Assembly: GCA_905215505.1 (NCBI GenBank)
Contig: CAJMPU010000008.1
Location: 22,716 to 86,715 of the forward strand
Length of the DNA stretch: 64,000 bases
Reading direction: 5' to 3'
Source: an uncultured bacterium
GTDB lineage: Bacteria > Actinomycetota > Coriobacteriia > Coriobacteriales > Coriobacteriaceae
Part shown: positions 26,033 through 35,025 of the stretch, piece after piece
Numbering within the stretch: the first letter of the stretch is position 1
Layout of the letters: each line of letters starts with the position of its first letter
Made by a program: the position numbers and the translations under genes
Notes under the pieces: generated by a model
What the model was told of the DNA's origin: nothing
Database searches by the model: none
Seen by the model: only the letters and a program-made list of their open reading frames with translations

Positions 26033-26740
26033 TTACTCAGCCAGGAAGTCGCGCTGGATAGCGGGATCGACCTTGACGCCAGGGCCCATGGTGGAAGACA
26101 CGGAGATGGACTTGACGTACTTGCCCTTAGCAGAAGAGGGCTTGACGCGCAGGATCTCGGTGTACAGGGCAGCGTAGTTCTCGACGAGCTGCTGCTCGGT
26201 GAAGGACTTCTTGCCCAGGGGCACGTGGCAGATGCCGTAGCGGTCGGCGCGGTACTCAACGCGGCCAGCCTTGAGCTCGGAGACCATCTTGGCGACGTCC
26301 ATGGTCACGGTGCCGAGCTTGGGGTTCGGCATGAGGCCACGGGGACCAAGGATCTTACCGATGCGGCCAACCTTGGCCATCATGTTCGGCGTAGCGATAG
26401 CGGCGTCGAAGTTGATCTCGCCCTTCTGAATCTGGGCGACAAGCTCGTCGGAACCGATGATGTCGGCGCCGGCAGCCTCAGCCTCGCGGGCCTTCTCGCC
26501 CTCGGCGAAGACGGCAACACGAACGGTCTTGCCGGTGCCGTGGGGCAGGGAGATGGAACCACGGATGTTCTGGTCAGCCTTACGAGTATCGATGCCCAGA
26601 CGGAAGTGGGCCTCGACGGTCTCGTCGAACTTGGCGGTGTCGAGCTCCTTAATGAGCTTGGCAGCCTGAAGGGGGGTGTAGAGCGTGGCGCGATCGATCT
26701 TCTCGGCAGCGGCGTTATAGCTCTTACCATGCTTAGCCAT
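26033..26740 (-). CDS. rplA: 50S ribosomal protein L1
   Basis: A 235-residue L1 protein. Typical segments are MAKHGKSYNAAAEKID, SISLPHGTGKTVRVAVFAEG and the L1 signature around MAKVGRIGKILGPRGLMPNP. L1 forms the second stalk of the 50S subunit and in many bacteria represses its own mRNA. The start at 26740 is chosen because AGGAGG lies 8 bp upstream; an ATG two codons earlier is too close. It follows rplK by about 117 bp. Confidence 0.97.
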   Translation of the reverse strand: MAKHGKSYNAAAEKIDRATLYTPLQAAKLIKELDTAKFDETVEAHFRLGIDTRKADQNIRGSISLPHGTGKTVRVAVFAEGEKAREAEAAGADIIGSDELVAQIQKGEINFDAAIATPNMMAKVGRIGKILGPRGLMPNPKLGTVTMDVAKMVSELKAGRVEYRADRYGICHVPLGKKSFTEQQLVENYAALYTEILRVKPSSAKGKYVKSISVSSTMGPGVKVDPAIQRDFLAE

Positions 26741-26857
26741 GTGCATTACCTCCTGTGGTTAAACGGGCGTGAGCCCTCCCACATCGTATCGTGTGCCCTA
26801 TTGCACACATTTAACGGGCGCCCAGGTCGGAGCACCCGTCGTTACCATAAGAAATCG

Positions 26858-27286
26858 CTACTCAGCGATGGTGACGCCCATGGAACGGGCGGTACCGGCG
26901 ATGATCTTCTTGGCGGCGTCAATGTCGTTGGCATTGAGGTCCGGCATCTTGATCTCGGCGATCTTGGTGAGCTGCTCCTGGGAGAGCTGACCAACCTTGT
27001 CGGCCTGGGGCTTAGCGGAACCAGACTTGAGGTTCAGCTCCTTCTTGATGAGGTGAGCCGCCGGCGGGGTCTTGGTGATGAAGGAGAAGGACTTGTCCTC
27101 GTAGACAGAGATCTCAACGGGGATGATGTCGCCCTTCTTGTCCTGCGTCTCGGCGTTAAAGGCCTGGCAGAACTGCATGATGTTCACGCCAGCAGCGCCC
27201 AGAGCGGGGCCGACGGGAGGAGCGGGGTTAGCTGCACCAGCAGGAATCTGGAGCTTAATGACGTTGGCAACCTTCTTCTCAGCCAT
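26858..27286 (-). CDS. rplK: 50S ribosomal protein L11
   Basis: A 142-residue protein opening MAEKKVANVIKLQIPAG, with the L11 segments PAPPVGPALGAAGVNIMQFC and KIAEIKMPDLNANDIDAAKK. L11 binds the GTPase-associated region of 23S rRNA and is needed for the stringent response. The ATG at 27286 is preferred, with GAAAGGA upstream. It lies between nusG and rplA, the usual order. Confidence 0.97.
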   Translation of the reverse strand: MAEKKVANVIKLQIPAGAANPAPPVGPALGAAGVNIMQFCQAFNAETQDKKGDIIPVEISVYEDKSFSFITKTPPAAHLIKKELNLKSGSAKPQADKVGQLSQEQLTKIAEIKMPDLNANDIDAAKKIIAGTARSMGVTIAE

Positions 27287-27406
27287 GGTCATTCCTTTCG
27301 AATCACGAGTGTGAAGTACTTGCTATATCGTAAGCACGCACGTGTTAGAAGCACTCCTGAGATGAGCAGTCACAGAAGAAGCACGCTCGCGCGAACGGAC
27401 GAAAAC

Positions 27407-27943
27407 TTAAGCGATGACAGCGACCTGGTTAAAGTCGAGCTCGACCGGCGTCTCGCGGCCAAAGATCATCAGCGTGACCTTGAGCTTGCCAGCCTCGGTG
27501 TTAACCTCGGAGACCTTGCCATCAAAGTCGGTAAGCGGGCCATCGGTGACGCGGACGGACGTGCCGACCTGAATATCAACCGAGGTGCGCTTGGGCGAAT
27601 CGCCCTTACCGGGACGACGAGTCATCTTGTTGTACTCGTCGCGGGAAAGCGGAGCGGGCTTGCCGTTGCCGCCCAGGAAACCGGTGACGCCAGGCGTGTT
27701 ACGAACGCACGTCCAAGCATCGTCATCCATCTCCATGCGGACCAGGACATAACCCGGGAAGATCTTGGAATCCTTGGTCTCACGCTTGCCACCCTCTTTA
27801 ATCTCGGTGACGCGCTCCATAGGAATCTCGATATCAAAGATACGGTCCTGCATGCCCATAGTCTCGATGCGATGCTCGAGATCGGACTTAACGCGGTTCT
27901 CGTATCCAGAGTAAGTGTGAACGACGTACCAACGCTTAGACAT
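27407..27943 (-). CDS. nusG: Transcription elongation/antitermination protein NusG
   Basis: A 178-residue protein with the NGN domain (KRWYVVHTYSGYENRVKSDL; KIFPGYVLVRMEMDDDAW; VRNTPGVTGFLG) and a C-terminal KOW motif (VRVTDGPLTDFDGKVSEVN). NusG binds RNA polymerase and links it to Rho and the ribosome. It begins 3 bp after the secE stop. Confidence 0.97.
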   Translation of the reverse strand: MSKRWYVVHTYSGYENRVKSDLEHRIETMGMQDRIFDIEIPMERVTEIKEGGKRETKDSKIFPGYVLVRMEMDDDAWTCVRNTPGVTGFLGGNGKPAPLSRDEYNKMTRRPGKGDSPKRTSVDIQVGTSVRVTDGPLTDFDGKVSEVNTEAGKLKVTLMIFGRETPVELDFNQVAVIA

Positions 27944-27946
27944 GGT

Positions 27947-28285
27947 TTAGCCCCTCAATCCAGAGAACAGAGCAAGAGCCTCGCCAAAGCCAGCATCGAG
28001 CAGAGCGATGACGACGCCGACGACGATCAGAGAAGCGCAAACGACGACCGAGTAGTTCACGAGCTCCTTCTTATCGGGCCACGTGACACGCTTCATCTCG
28101 GACTTGACCGAAGCGAAATACTTCTTGGTGCGGGCGAAGAAACCAGGCTTCTCGTTCTTCTTGGACTTCGCAGCCTTCTCGTTCTTCTTGGCAACGGCCT
28201 TCTTGGCCTCAACCTTGGAGTTGGCGGCAGCGTTGTTGGCAGGTGCCGGCTGCTGAGCCTTCTTCTTGTTCTTCTTGTTGGCCAT
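27947..28285 (-). CDS. secE: Preprotein translocase subunit SecE
   Basis: A 112-residue protein with a long Lys/Ala-rich cytoplasmic N-terminus (about 1-55) and one C-terminal membrane helix (VVVCASLIVVGVVIALLDAG). The SecE signature KSEMKRVTWPDKKELVNY precedes the helix. It clamps SecY in the protein-export channel. It lies between tRNA-Trp and nusG. Confidence 0.95.
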   Translation of the reverse strand: MANKKNKKKAQQPAPANNAAANSKVEAKKAVAKKNEKAAKSKKNEKPGFFARTKKYFASVKSEMKRVTWPDKKELVNYSVVVCASLIVVGVVIALLDAGFGEALALFSGLRG

Positions 28286-28361
28286 TTGGGTTACCTCCGC
28301 GCAATGCGCTTATACATGAGTAAACCGTAAGCCCCCAATTGGGAGCTTACGGAATAATGAC

Positions 28362-28437
28362 TGGCACGCCAGGAAGGACTCGAACCCTCAACACTCGGTT
28401 TTGGAGACCGATGCTCTACCAATTGAACTACTGGCGT
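28362..28437 (-). tRNA. tRNA-Trp (anticodon CCA)
   Basis: ACGCCAG/CTGGCGT acceptor stem, T-arm GGGTTCGAGTCC, anticodon stem CGGTCT-CCA-AAACCG, and an encoded 3' CCA. It lies between rpmG and secE and is probably co-transcribed with them. Confidence 0.95.
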
Positions 28438-28450
28438 ATATGACTAAAGA

Positions 28451-28600
28451 CTAGCGAGTCTCTTTGTGCAGCGTGTGGTGACGGCACCAGGGGCAATACT
28501 TCTTGATCTCCATACGATCAGGCATGTTCGCCTTGTTCTTGGTGGTCGTATAGTTGCGGCGCTTGCACTCAGTGCACGCAAGAGTAACTAGAGTACGCAT
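28451..28600 (-). CDS. rpmG: 50S ribosomal protein L33
   Basis: A 49-residue protein, MRTLVTLACTECKRRNYTTT onward, ending HHTLHKETR. It holds two CxxC pairs (CTEC and CPWC), so it is the zinc-binding form. It heads the operon rpmG, tRNA-Trp, secE, nusG, rplK, rplA. A GAAAGGTTCAGGA site precedes the ATG. Confidence 0.95.
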   Translation of the reverse strand: MRTLVTLACTECKRRNYTTTKNKANMPDRMEIKKYCPWCRHHTLHKETR

Positions 28601-28645
28601 GTATCCTGAACCTTTCATATCCGCCCCGTACGGGCACGAGATGGT

Positions 28646-28675
28646 ACTTTATCAGCTCTATGTAAGTGCTGTCAA
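28646..28675 (-). promoter_or_regulatory. Promoter of the rpmG-secE-nusG operon
   Basis: Minus strand TTGACA (28675-28670) and TAAAGT (28651-28646) with an 18-bp spacer, about 45 bp before the L33 start. Confidence 0.7.
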
Positions 28676-28815
28676 TGAAAACCTCGAATCAATTGGTTCT
28701 CGGTGGATCCATTCATATTTGGAACACATCAATGGGGCCAGCGAGATCTAATCGACGGTGTACCCAGAACCATTATCGATCCTCTCGACACCAGCAACGG
28801 CTCAATATCCATTGC

Positions 28816-28852
28816 AGAAAAGAACCCGGCACCCAAATAAGTGCCGGGTTCT
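28816..28852 (-). terminator. Terminator of tuf
   Basis: On the minus strand AGAACCCGGCACTT and GTGCCGGGTTCT pair, followed by TTTCTG. Confidence 0.9.
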
Positions 28853-28879
28853 CTAAGCCAGCTATATCAAAGAGCTAAT

Positions 28880-30070
28880 TTACTCAATGATCGTGGAGAC
28901 GATGCCCGAACCGACGGTGTGGCCACCCTCGCGGATAGCGAAGCGCAGGCCCTCCTCCATGGCGATCGGGTGGATGAGGTCGCCCTCGATGGTGATGTGG
29001 TCACCAGGCATAGCCATCTCGGTGCCCTCGGGGAGCTTGACCGTACCGGTAACGTCGGTGGTACGGAAGTAGAACTGAGGACGATAACCATCGAAGAACG
29101 GGGTGTGACGGCCGCCCTCCTCCTTGGTCAGAACGTAGATCTCGCCGGTGAACTTGGTGTGCGGGGTAACCGAACCGGGCTTGCAGAGAACCTGGCCGCG
29201 CTCGATGTCCTCGCGCTTGATGCCGCGGAGCAGCAGACCGACGTTGTCGCCAGCCTCGCAGAAGTCCATGGACTTACGGAACATCTCGATACCGGTAACG
29301 ACGGTGTTCTGGGTATCCTTGATGCCGACGATCTCGACGGGCTCGTTGAGCTTGAGCTCACCGCGCTCGACACGGCCGGTAGCAACGGTACCACGGCCGG
29401 AGATGGTCATAACGTCCTCAACGGCCATCAGGAACGGGAGGTCGTTGTTACGAGCAGGCGTCGGGATGTACTCGTCGACAGCGTTCATGAGCTCGCGAAT
29501 GGCGTCCATCCACTTGGCGTCGCCCTCGAGAGCGCCCAGAGCGGAACCACGGATGACGGGGATGTCGTCGCCGGGGAAATCGTACTCGGAGAGGAGCTCA
29601 CGGGTCTCCATCTCGACGAGGTCGATGAGCTCGTCATCGTCAACCATGTCGCACTTGTTCAGGAAGACGACGATGTAGGGAACGCCGACCTGACGGGCGA
29701 GCAGGATGTGCTCGCGGGTCTGAGCCATGGGGCCGTCGGTAGCGGCGATGACCAGGATAGCGCCGTCCATCTGAGCAGCACCGGAGATCATGTTCTTGAC
29801 GTAGTCAGCGTGGCCCGGGCAGTCAACGTGAGCGTAGTGACGGGAAGCGGTCTCGTACTCAACGTGGGAGACGGAGATCGTAATGCCGCGCTCGCGCTCC
29901 TCGGGAGCCTTGTCGATGTTCTCGAACGCAGTGAAGTCAGCCTTGCAGCCCTCGGTCTCGGAGAGAACCTTGGTGATGGCAGCGGTCAGCGTGGTCTTGC
30001 CGTGGTCGACGTGACCAATGGTGCCGATGTTAACATGCGGCTTAGTGCGCTCAAACTTCTCTTTGGCCAT
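28880..30070 (-). CDS. tuf: Elongation factor Tu
   Basis: A 396-residue GTPase. G1 is GHVDHGKTT, switch II is DCPGHADYVKNM, G4 is NKCDMVDD. Domains 2 and 3 follow with VEMFRKSMDFCEAGDNVGLL and the C-terminal TVGSGIVSTIIE. EF-Tu brings aminoacyl-tRNA to the ribosome. GAGGAGGG precedes the ATG. It stands apart from any str operon here; three tRNA genes lie directly upstream on the same strand. Confidence 0.98.
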   Translation of the reverse strand: MAKEKFERTKPHVNIGTIGHVDHGKTTLTAAITKVLSETEGCKADFTAFENIDKAPEERERGITISVSHVEYETASRHYAHVDCPGHADYVKNMISGAAQMDGAILVIAATDGPMAQTREHILLARQVGVPYIVVFLNKCDMVDDDELIDLVEMETRELLSEYDFPGDDIPVIRGSALGALEGDAKWMDAIRELMNAVDEYIPTPARNNDLPFLMAVEDVMTISGRGTVATGRVERGELKLNEPVEIVGIKDTQNTVVTGIEMFRKSMDFCEAGDNVGLLLRGIKREDIERGQVLCKPGSVTPHTKFTGEIYVLTKEEGGRHTPFFDGYRPQFYFRTTDVTGTVKLPEGTEMAMPGDHITIEGDLIHPIAMEEGLRFAIREGGHTVGSGIVSTIIE

Positions 30071-30113
30071 AAAGCCCTCCTCTTAACAGGTCGTCCCCGG
30101 ACGGGACTTTGCC

Positions 30114-30156
30114 TTTATACCATAGTGGCCTCTCAACATACTATTGAGAAGCCACC
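30114..30156 (-). promoter_or_regulatory. Stem-loop and extended -10 before tuf
   Basis: GTGGCTTCTCAA and TTGAGAGGCCAC form a 12-bp stem (30125-30155). It is directly followed by TGGTATAAA, an extended -10 box. The hairpin may end or process the tRNA transcript while the box starts the tuf mRNA. Confidence 0.5.
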
Positions 30157-30166
30157 GTGTTACCTA

Positions 30167-30243
30167 TGGTAGCGGTGACTGGATTCGAACCAGTGACGCC
30201 ACGGGTATGAACCGTGTGCTCTAACCAACTGAGCTACACCGCC
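30167..30243 (-). tRNA. tRNA-Met (anticodon CAT)
   Basis: GGCGGTG/CACCGCT acceptor, anticodon stem ACGGTT-CAT-ACCCGT, T-arm GGTTCGAATCC, 3' CCA encoded. The paired first base suggests elongator type. Confidence 0.93.
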
Positions 30244-30246
30244 GGA

Positions 30247-30322
30247 TGGAGCCTGCAACCAGACTTGAACTGGTGACCTCTTCGTTACCAACGAAGTGCT
30301 CTACCGACTGAGCTATACAGGC
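30247..30322 (-). tRNA. tRNA-Thr (anticodon GGT)
   Basis: GCCTGTA/TGCAGGC acceptor, anticodon stem CTTCGTT-GGT-AACGAAG, 3' CCA encoded. Confidence 0.94.
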
Positions 30323-30332
30323 ACTTGACGGG

Positions 30333-30414
30333 TGGGAGCTATAGGATTCGAACCTATGTAGGCAGAGCCAACGGGTTTACAGCCCGTCCCCATTAACCAC
30401 TCGGGCAAACTCCC
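30333..30414 (-). tRNA. tRNA-Tyr (anticodon GTA)
   Basis: GGGAGTT/AGCTCCC acceptor, anticodon stem ACGGGCT-GTA-AACCCGT, long variable arm as in class II tRNAs. A complete CCA is not encoded (ACCC follows). Confidence 0.93.
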
Positions 30415-30845
30415 AATCGTTCAAGTATCCGCAGGTTCTTTGGTCTTTTGGACCGCCGCCCCCGCGAACGAAAAAGATAATACGATGCAACCTTGGGGGC
30501 TGTCAACGAAAACCTCTAGATACACGGTTCCGGGCGTATCTATATAGCCGTGACCTGCGGTTTTGTTGAGTTTGATTATGTGGAGTGATGAATTTGGCAA
30601 TGCCGGCGTCATTTCCCAAGGGCACACTTTCGCGTGATGGAGTATGGCTGCAGTCTCGACCCTCGATAACGGATCCCTTGCGCTTATTACATAGGTCGTG
30701 ATCGGCCTTCACCGGCACAATCGAGCGTGGATTTTCTCCCGTTTGACATCGAGCGTGGATAATCTCCCACTTTTGGCGCGTTTCTGAGGCCAAAGTGGCA
30801 GATTATCCACGCTCATTCTCTAGGCGGGAGAACTATAGAGCCGAA
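30415..30845. repeat. Gene-free stretch with family S palindrome
   Basis: No gene is supported here. GAGCGTGGATAATCTCCCAC (30751 on) pairs with GTGGCAGATTATCCACGCTC (to 30814), with the TTTTGGC/GCCAAA pair closing the stem. A further half copy (GAGCGTGGATTTTCTCCC) starts at 30723. Related words recur at 34851-34916. Confidence 0.8.
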
Positions 30846-31718
30846 CTACTCGGGCCAGGCCAAAGTAGACCCATAGAGCGGCTCCCCCTTGGTGCAGGGG
30901 TAGCGACTCAAGTAACACGACGATAGCAAGTCGAAGAAATAAGTCATGGCATATTTCGAATAAACGCCTAGTCGGTCAATTCCGTTTCCCGCATTACCAA
31001 GACGATATACACGGTCAAAAGACCTCGATTTGTCATCGTTGCTAAACGCAGTAATTAGAATCTTCCTGCCCGAACGGCAATCAAGATACTCACGTGCCTG
31101 TGACGCAAATAGCCCGGAGACCGATACGAGAATTATCAATGACTGCGAAACGTCTCCCATGTTTTTCAATTCCGCGACGTTAGCCCCAGCAACTATGCGA
31201 ACTATCTTGCCCGCATAAAACATTTCCTGCTGAAATCGTACGAGATTGGCGCTCACATTATTGGTGCACCAGATTTCAACGTTTTTATGGCCATCAATTT
31301 CGTCGGCAAGGTGCTTAATAGCGATATCGGACACGCCGCTTTCAACCTCAGCGAACATCTCGATCATGCGAACGTCGAGCTCTGCCCTGTACTCCTCGTA
31401 GCCAAATTCCTCCTCTCGATGGCTTAAGTCGCTTGGAAAGACTGATTGAGTAAATGATTCTTTCAAATCGCTAAGAGACTGGTAGCCCAATCGATTGCAG
31501 AAACGACGAACAGCGGAACGGGTCACGAATGCATCGCGGGTTATTGCGGCAACATTGATTTCGCTCGAACGCCTAATGTGAGCGATGAGATATCGAGCGA
31601 TGGCGGCATCGTTTGACCCAAACTCGCTGTTGATGATTGAGCTAATGCGATTGAGCACATCGAAGTCATTGATATTCACGTGATCCCTCTTTCCGCTCTC
31701 CTCGAAATCATGGTTCAT
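30846..31718 (-). CDS. MurR/RpiR family transcriptional regulator
   Basis: A 290-residue regulator. The N-terminal HTH (about 20-95) includes SSEINVAAITRDAFVTRSAV and RRFCNRLGYQSLSDLKESF, typical of RpiR. A SIS sugar-phosphate domain follows (about 125-270: NVEIWCTNNVSANLV; LIILVSVSGLF). It is divergent from the GH1-EIIBC genes, so it probably controls them in response to a phospho-sugar. An inverted repeat lies between the two (31722-31759). Confidence 0.88.
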   Translation of the reverse strand: MNHDFEESGKRDHVNINDFDVLNRISSIINSEFGSNDAAIARYLIAHIRRSSEINVAAITRDAFVTRSAVRRFCNRLGYQSLSDLKESFTQSVFPSDLSHREEEFGYEEYRAELDVRMIEMFAEVESGVSDIAIKHLADEIDGHKNVEIWCTNNVSANLVRFQQEMFYAGKIVRIVAGANVAELKNMGDVSQSLIILVSVSGLFASQAREYLDCRSGRKILITAFSNDDKSRSFDRVYRLGNAGNGIDRLGVYSKYAMTYFFDLLSSCYLSRYPCTKGEPLYGSTLAWPE

Positions 31719-31721
31719 TTA

Positions 31722-31759
31722 TTGAATCAAACAGCTTTGGTCGTTCTCCTATGATTCAA
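31722..31759. promoter_or_regulatory. Candidate operator TTGAATCA-N22-TGATTCAA
   Basis: Perfect 8-bp inverted half-sites in the divergent region between the RpiR regulator and the GH1 gene. TTGACG at 31765 may be a -35 box. The match to this regulator is inferred from position. Confidence 0.5.
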
Positions 31760-31830
31760 ATCAGTTGACGTCATCTTAATCGTAATTCCGCCACACGTAT
31801 CCACCGTGTTGAATGATGGAAAGGGGATTC

Positions 31831-33249
31831 ATGGACAACGTGAACAACATGCCGTTTCTCTGGGGTTCCGCCACGGCGTCTTATCAGTGCGAGGGTGCCT
31901 GGAACGAAGACGGCAAAGGCCTTGGCGAGTGGGATTTCTTTAGCCACACAAGCAATAAGAACATCAACCATGTTGACGGTGATGTATCTTGCGACTTCTA
32001 CCATCGCTATGAAGAAGATATCCGCATGATGAAAGAAGGCGGACAAAACACTTATCGCTTCTCTCTTTCATGGAGTCGAATCATCCCCACGGGTATCGGC
32101 GAAGTGAATGAAGAGGGTATCGATTTTTATAATCGGGTCATTGATTGTTGCCTCGAAAATGGCATAGAGCCCAACGTTACGCTGTTCCATTACGATCTAC
32201 CATTCACGCTTGCTTGCAAAGGCGGATGGCTGAACAACGACATGGCAGAGTGGTTCTGCAAATACGCCAAGATTTGCTTTGAGCGCTTTGGAGACCGCGT
32301 CAAAATCTGGGCTACCGTTAACGAGCCGCATTTCTACAGCTACTGCGTAAACATGTTGGGCAACTATCCCCCCAATCGATCGCTCGACGTTCAGTCGTAC
32401 ATGCAGTTTCAGTACAACCTGATGCGCGCGAGCGCACTCGCAGTCCGAACATATCGTCAAATGGGCTACGACGGCATCATCGGCGCCGTCCACGATGGCG
32501 GCGTTGTCGAACTCGACCCGGCAACCGAGCACCCTGATGACGTATTTCGATACGCAGACTTTTTCGCCAATCGCATGATTCTGGCACCAGCGCTTCAGGG
32601 TCAACTGCCGCCAGAAATGGACGAAATCCTTGAAAAACTTGGCGTCTCGCTCTATCGATCCCCAAATGACGTAGAAGAATTCAGAGACGGTAAAGTCGAT
32701 TTTATTGGACTCAACGTGTATTGCCGAGAGTATGTAACCGACTGGCACGGTGGAGAGCTTGCCGTTTCGGCGAACAATAAGGGCGGTTCGAGCAAAAAGG
32801 TCGAAGGAAAATGCATTGCGCCCTTGTTTGAAAGCGCCCGCGACAGCAATGTTCCCCGCAATAAATGGGGCCGCGAAATACTCCCAGGTTGCATGTATTC
32901 AACCATCATGGATGTCCACGAGCGCTATGACGCGCCCCGCATCTTTATTACGGAAAACGGACATGGCGCCTATGAGCAACCAGACGCAGACGGAATGATC
33001 CACGATGATGACCGCATCGAGCTTCTGGGCCAGTTCATCGAGCACATGATGAGGGCTAAGCGCGACGGCGCGCGCGTTGAGGGCTACTACCTCTGGTCGA
33101 CGATGGATCTGTATAGCTGGATCAACGGCTACGAAAAACGATACGGACTTGTCCATATCGACTTCGAGAACAATCTGGAGCGCACCCCCAAAAAGAGCTG
33201 GTATTGGTACCGAGACCTTATCTCGAAGTATCAGGAGCAGGAAGGTTAG
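31831..33249 (+). CDS. 6-phospho-beta-glucosidase (GH1)
   Basis: A 472-residue GH1 enzyme. N-terminal FLWGSATASYQCEGAW, acid/base Glu at about 165 in ATVNEPH, nucleophile Glu at about 375 in FITENGHG. It hydrolyses beta-glucosides, probably the 6-phosphorylated forms delivered by the PTS permease that follows 9 bp later. The ATG at 31831 is chosen with AAAGGGG upstream; an ATG six codons earlier is possible. Cytosolic, no signal peptide. Confidence 0.93.
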   Translation: MDNVNNMPFLWGSATASYQCEGAWNEDGKGLGEWDFFSHTSNKNINHVDGDVSCDFYHRYEEDIRMMKEGGQNTYRFSLSWSRIIPTGIGEVNEEGIDFYNRVIDCCLENGIEPNVTLFHYDLPFTLACKGGWLNNDMAEWFCKYAKICFERFGDRVKIWATVNEPHFYSYCVNMLGNYPPNRSLDVQSYMQFQYNLMRASALAVRTYRQMGYDGIIGAVHDGGVVELDPATEHPDDVFRYADFFANRMILAPALQGQLPPEMDEILEKLGVSLYRSPNDVEEFRDGKVDFIGLNVYCREYVTDWHGGELAVSANNKGGSSKKVEGKCIAPLFESARDSNVPRNKWGREILPGCMYSTIMDVHERYDAPRIFITENGHGAYEQPDADGMIHDDDRIELLGQFIEHMMRAKRDGARVEGYYLWSTMDLYSWINGYEKRYGLVHIDFENNLERTPKKSWYWYRDLISKYQEQEG

Positions 33250-33258
33250 GAGAAAGAG

Positions 33259-34659
33259 ATGAAATATCAGGCAATGTCCGAAACAGTCCTAAAGGCTGTT
33301 GGCGGCAAAGAGAACATTACATCGGTAACTCATTGTGCGACGCGCCTTCGCATCGACGCACGAGACACCTCGATCATCGATCTCCAGCTCGCCAAATCGG
33401 CCGATCAGGCGCTCGGGGCAGTAGTCAGCGGTGGCCAGCTTCAGGTGATCATCGGCCCCAACGTCACCGAGGCTTACAACGACTTCCTCGACTTCGCGGG
33501 AATCGAAGTCGGCGGTGGCACGGTTGCCGACGATGCCCAAACCGCCAAAGACCTTGCAGAAGGCATTAAAAGCGGTAACACCGCCATGGGCTTGATTGAG
33601 AAATTCGGGAACGTCTCTGCACAGGTATTCATGCCCATCGTCCCGGCGCTCATCGTTGGCGGACTCATTCTTTCGATCAAGAATCTCCTGGTCAATTATT
33701 GCGGATTGAGCACCGATAGCGGAACCGCCCAGGTCCTGTTGGCGATCTTTAGCGCTTCGTTTAGCTTCTTACCCGTTTATCTTGGTTATCAGCTCGCGGC
33801 CGTCATGAAGATGCAGCCCATCATGGGCGCATTGCTGGGCGCGATCATGATCAGCTCGTCCATTAGCGGTGCCGAGGGTCTCGACTTTCTTGGTATTCCC
33901 ATCCCGACGAACGACTATTCGAGTACGGTAGTGCCCATCGTACTGGGCGTTGTATTCATGTACTTTGTCGACCGCGGCCTTCAGAAGATCATTCCCGACG
34001 TTACCAAACTGTTCTTGAAGCCGCTGCTCACCATGATCATCGTCGTGCCCGTCGAGCTTATTATCCTTGGCCCCGCCGGCAGCATGATGGGCTACGCGCT
34101 GAGCGATGCCGTCACGTGGCTTATGGACAACGTGGCATTTATCGCTACTCCGATCCTGGCAGCCCTTAACCCCTATTTCGTCATGCTCGGTCTCGATAAG
34201 GCTTACATCGCAATCGAAGTTACGAGCCTGGCGCAGCTCGGTTGGGCACCCATTATCTTTGGATTCATCTCGAACCTCTGCATTGGCGGCACGAGCCTCG
34301 CCCTGGCAACTGCCATGAAGGGAAACAAAGAGAAGAGGGGTATGGTCACCACGGTTGCCGTCACCGCACTCTGTGGCGTAACCGAGCCCGCGTTCTACGG
34401 TTGCCTCATCGAGCGTCCCCGCCTGCTTGTCGGCACGGCAATCGGCGCGCTCTGCGCTGGACTCCCTGCAGGCATCTTTGTTCTGAAAGAGTATGTTGCG
34501 GGAGCATGCCCCGGCCTTCTTTCGGCACTCATCTTTATCGCTCCCGATGGGTCCATGGGTAACTTCGTGCTGGCATGCGTTGTCGCCATCATCGCCATCG
34601 TCGTCTCCTTCATCGCTGCACGCGTGATCATCAAGAAGAACCCCAGCTATATTGAGTAG
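33259..34659 (+). CDS. PTS sugar permease EIIBC, beta-glucoside type
   Basis: A 466-residue protein. EIIB (about 1-90) has the phospho-cysteine at about 26 in SVTHCATRLR. EIIC (about 105-460) has about ten membrane segments, including FGNVSAQVFMPIVPALIVGG and the VTEPAFYG motif. It imports and phosphorylates a beta-glucoside. No EIIA domain is attached, so an EIIA in trans is needed; the crr-type protein at 10525 is a candidate. AGGAGAAAG precedes the ATG. Confidence 0.92.
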   Translation: MKYQAMSETVLKAVGGKENITSVTHCATRLRIDARDTSIIDLQLAKSADQALGAVVSGGQLQVIIGPNVTEAYNDFLDFAGIEVGGGTVADDAQTAKDLAEGIKSGNTAMGLIEKFGNVSAQVFMPIVPALIVGGLILSIKNLLVNYCGLSTDSGTAQVLLAIFSASFSFLPVYLGYQLAAVMKMQPIMGALLGAIMISSSISGAEGLDFLGIPIPTNDYSSTVVPIVLGVVFMYFVDRGLQKIIPDVTKLFLKPLLTMIIVVPVELIILGPAGSMMGYALSDAVTWLMDNVAFIATPILAALNPYFVMLGLDKAYIAIEVTSLAQLGWAPIIFGFISNLCIGGTSLALATAMKGNKEKRGMVTTVAVTALCGVTEPAFYGCLIERPRLLVGTAIGALCAGLPAGIFVLKEYVAGACPGLLSALIFIAPDGSMGNFVLACVVAIIAIVVSFIAARVIIKKNPSYIE

Positions 34660-34760
34660 ATGCCCGCTGTTTGCATTGGGGACATCCTCGGCAGACCATT
34701 AGCAAGAACCCAAGAAGTTCCTTAGGAGCTCGATTAATCCATTCGGATTCCTGAGGCACA

Positions 34761-34800
34761 AACGACCCCGATTCCACAATGAAATTGGGGTCGTTGTTTC
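34761..34800 (+). terminator. Terminator of the GH1-EIIBC operon
   Basis: AACGACCCC and GGGGTCGTT pair around an imperfect ATT loop region and are followed by GTTTC. Confidence 0.75.
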
Positions 34801-34850
34801 TAAAGCCGTCGATAGACAATCGGTGTTTACCTTAGCTCCCTATCCAAGTT

Positions 34851-34916
34851 AATTATCCACGCTCGTTCTCCGGTCGGGAGATTTTCTTCGCTCGCGTATC
34901 CAGAAATCCACGCTCG
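34851..34916. repeat. Family S repeat, degenerate copy
   Basis: AATTATCCACGCTCGTTCTC and later AAATCCACGCTCGAG share the word TCCACGCTCG and CGGGAGATTTTC with 30722-30830. Confidence 0.65.
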
Positions 34917-34944
34917 AGCAGGACATCCAGATCCGCGCCCGCCC

Positions 34945-35003
34945 TTGTCTCGATCTGTAACAGCAAGAGGCCTATTCCGCTTCTACATGTTACAGATCAA
35001 GAT
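34945..35003. repeat. Hairpin repeat, family Q, copy 3
   Basis: TTGTCTCGATCTGTAACA and TGTTACAGATCAAGATA pair imperfectly; loop sequence unique. Confidence 0.85.
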
Positions 35004-35025
35004 ATTCCTAAAACACCCTAAGTTT

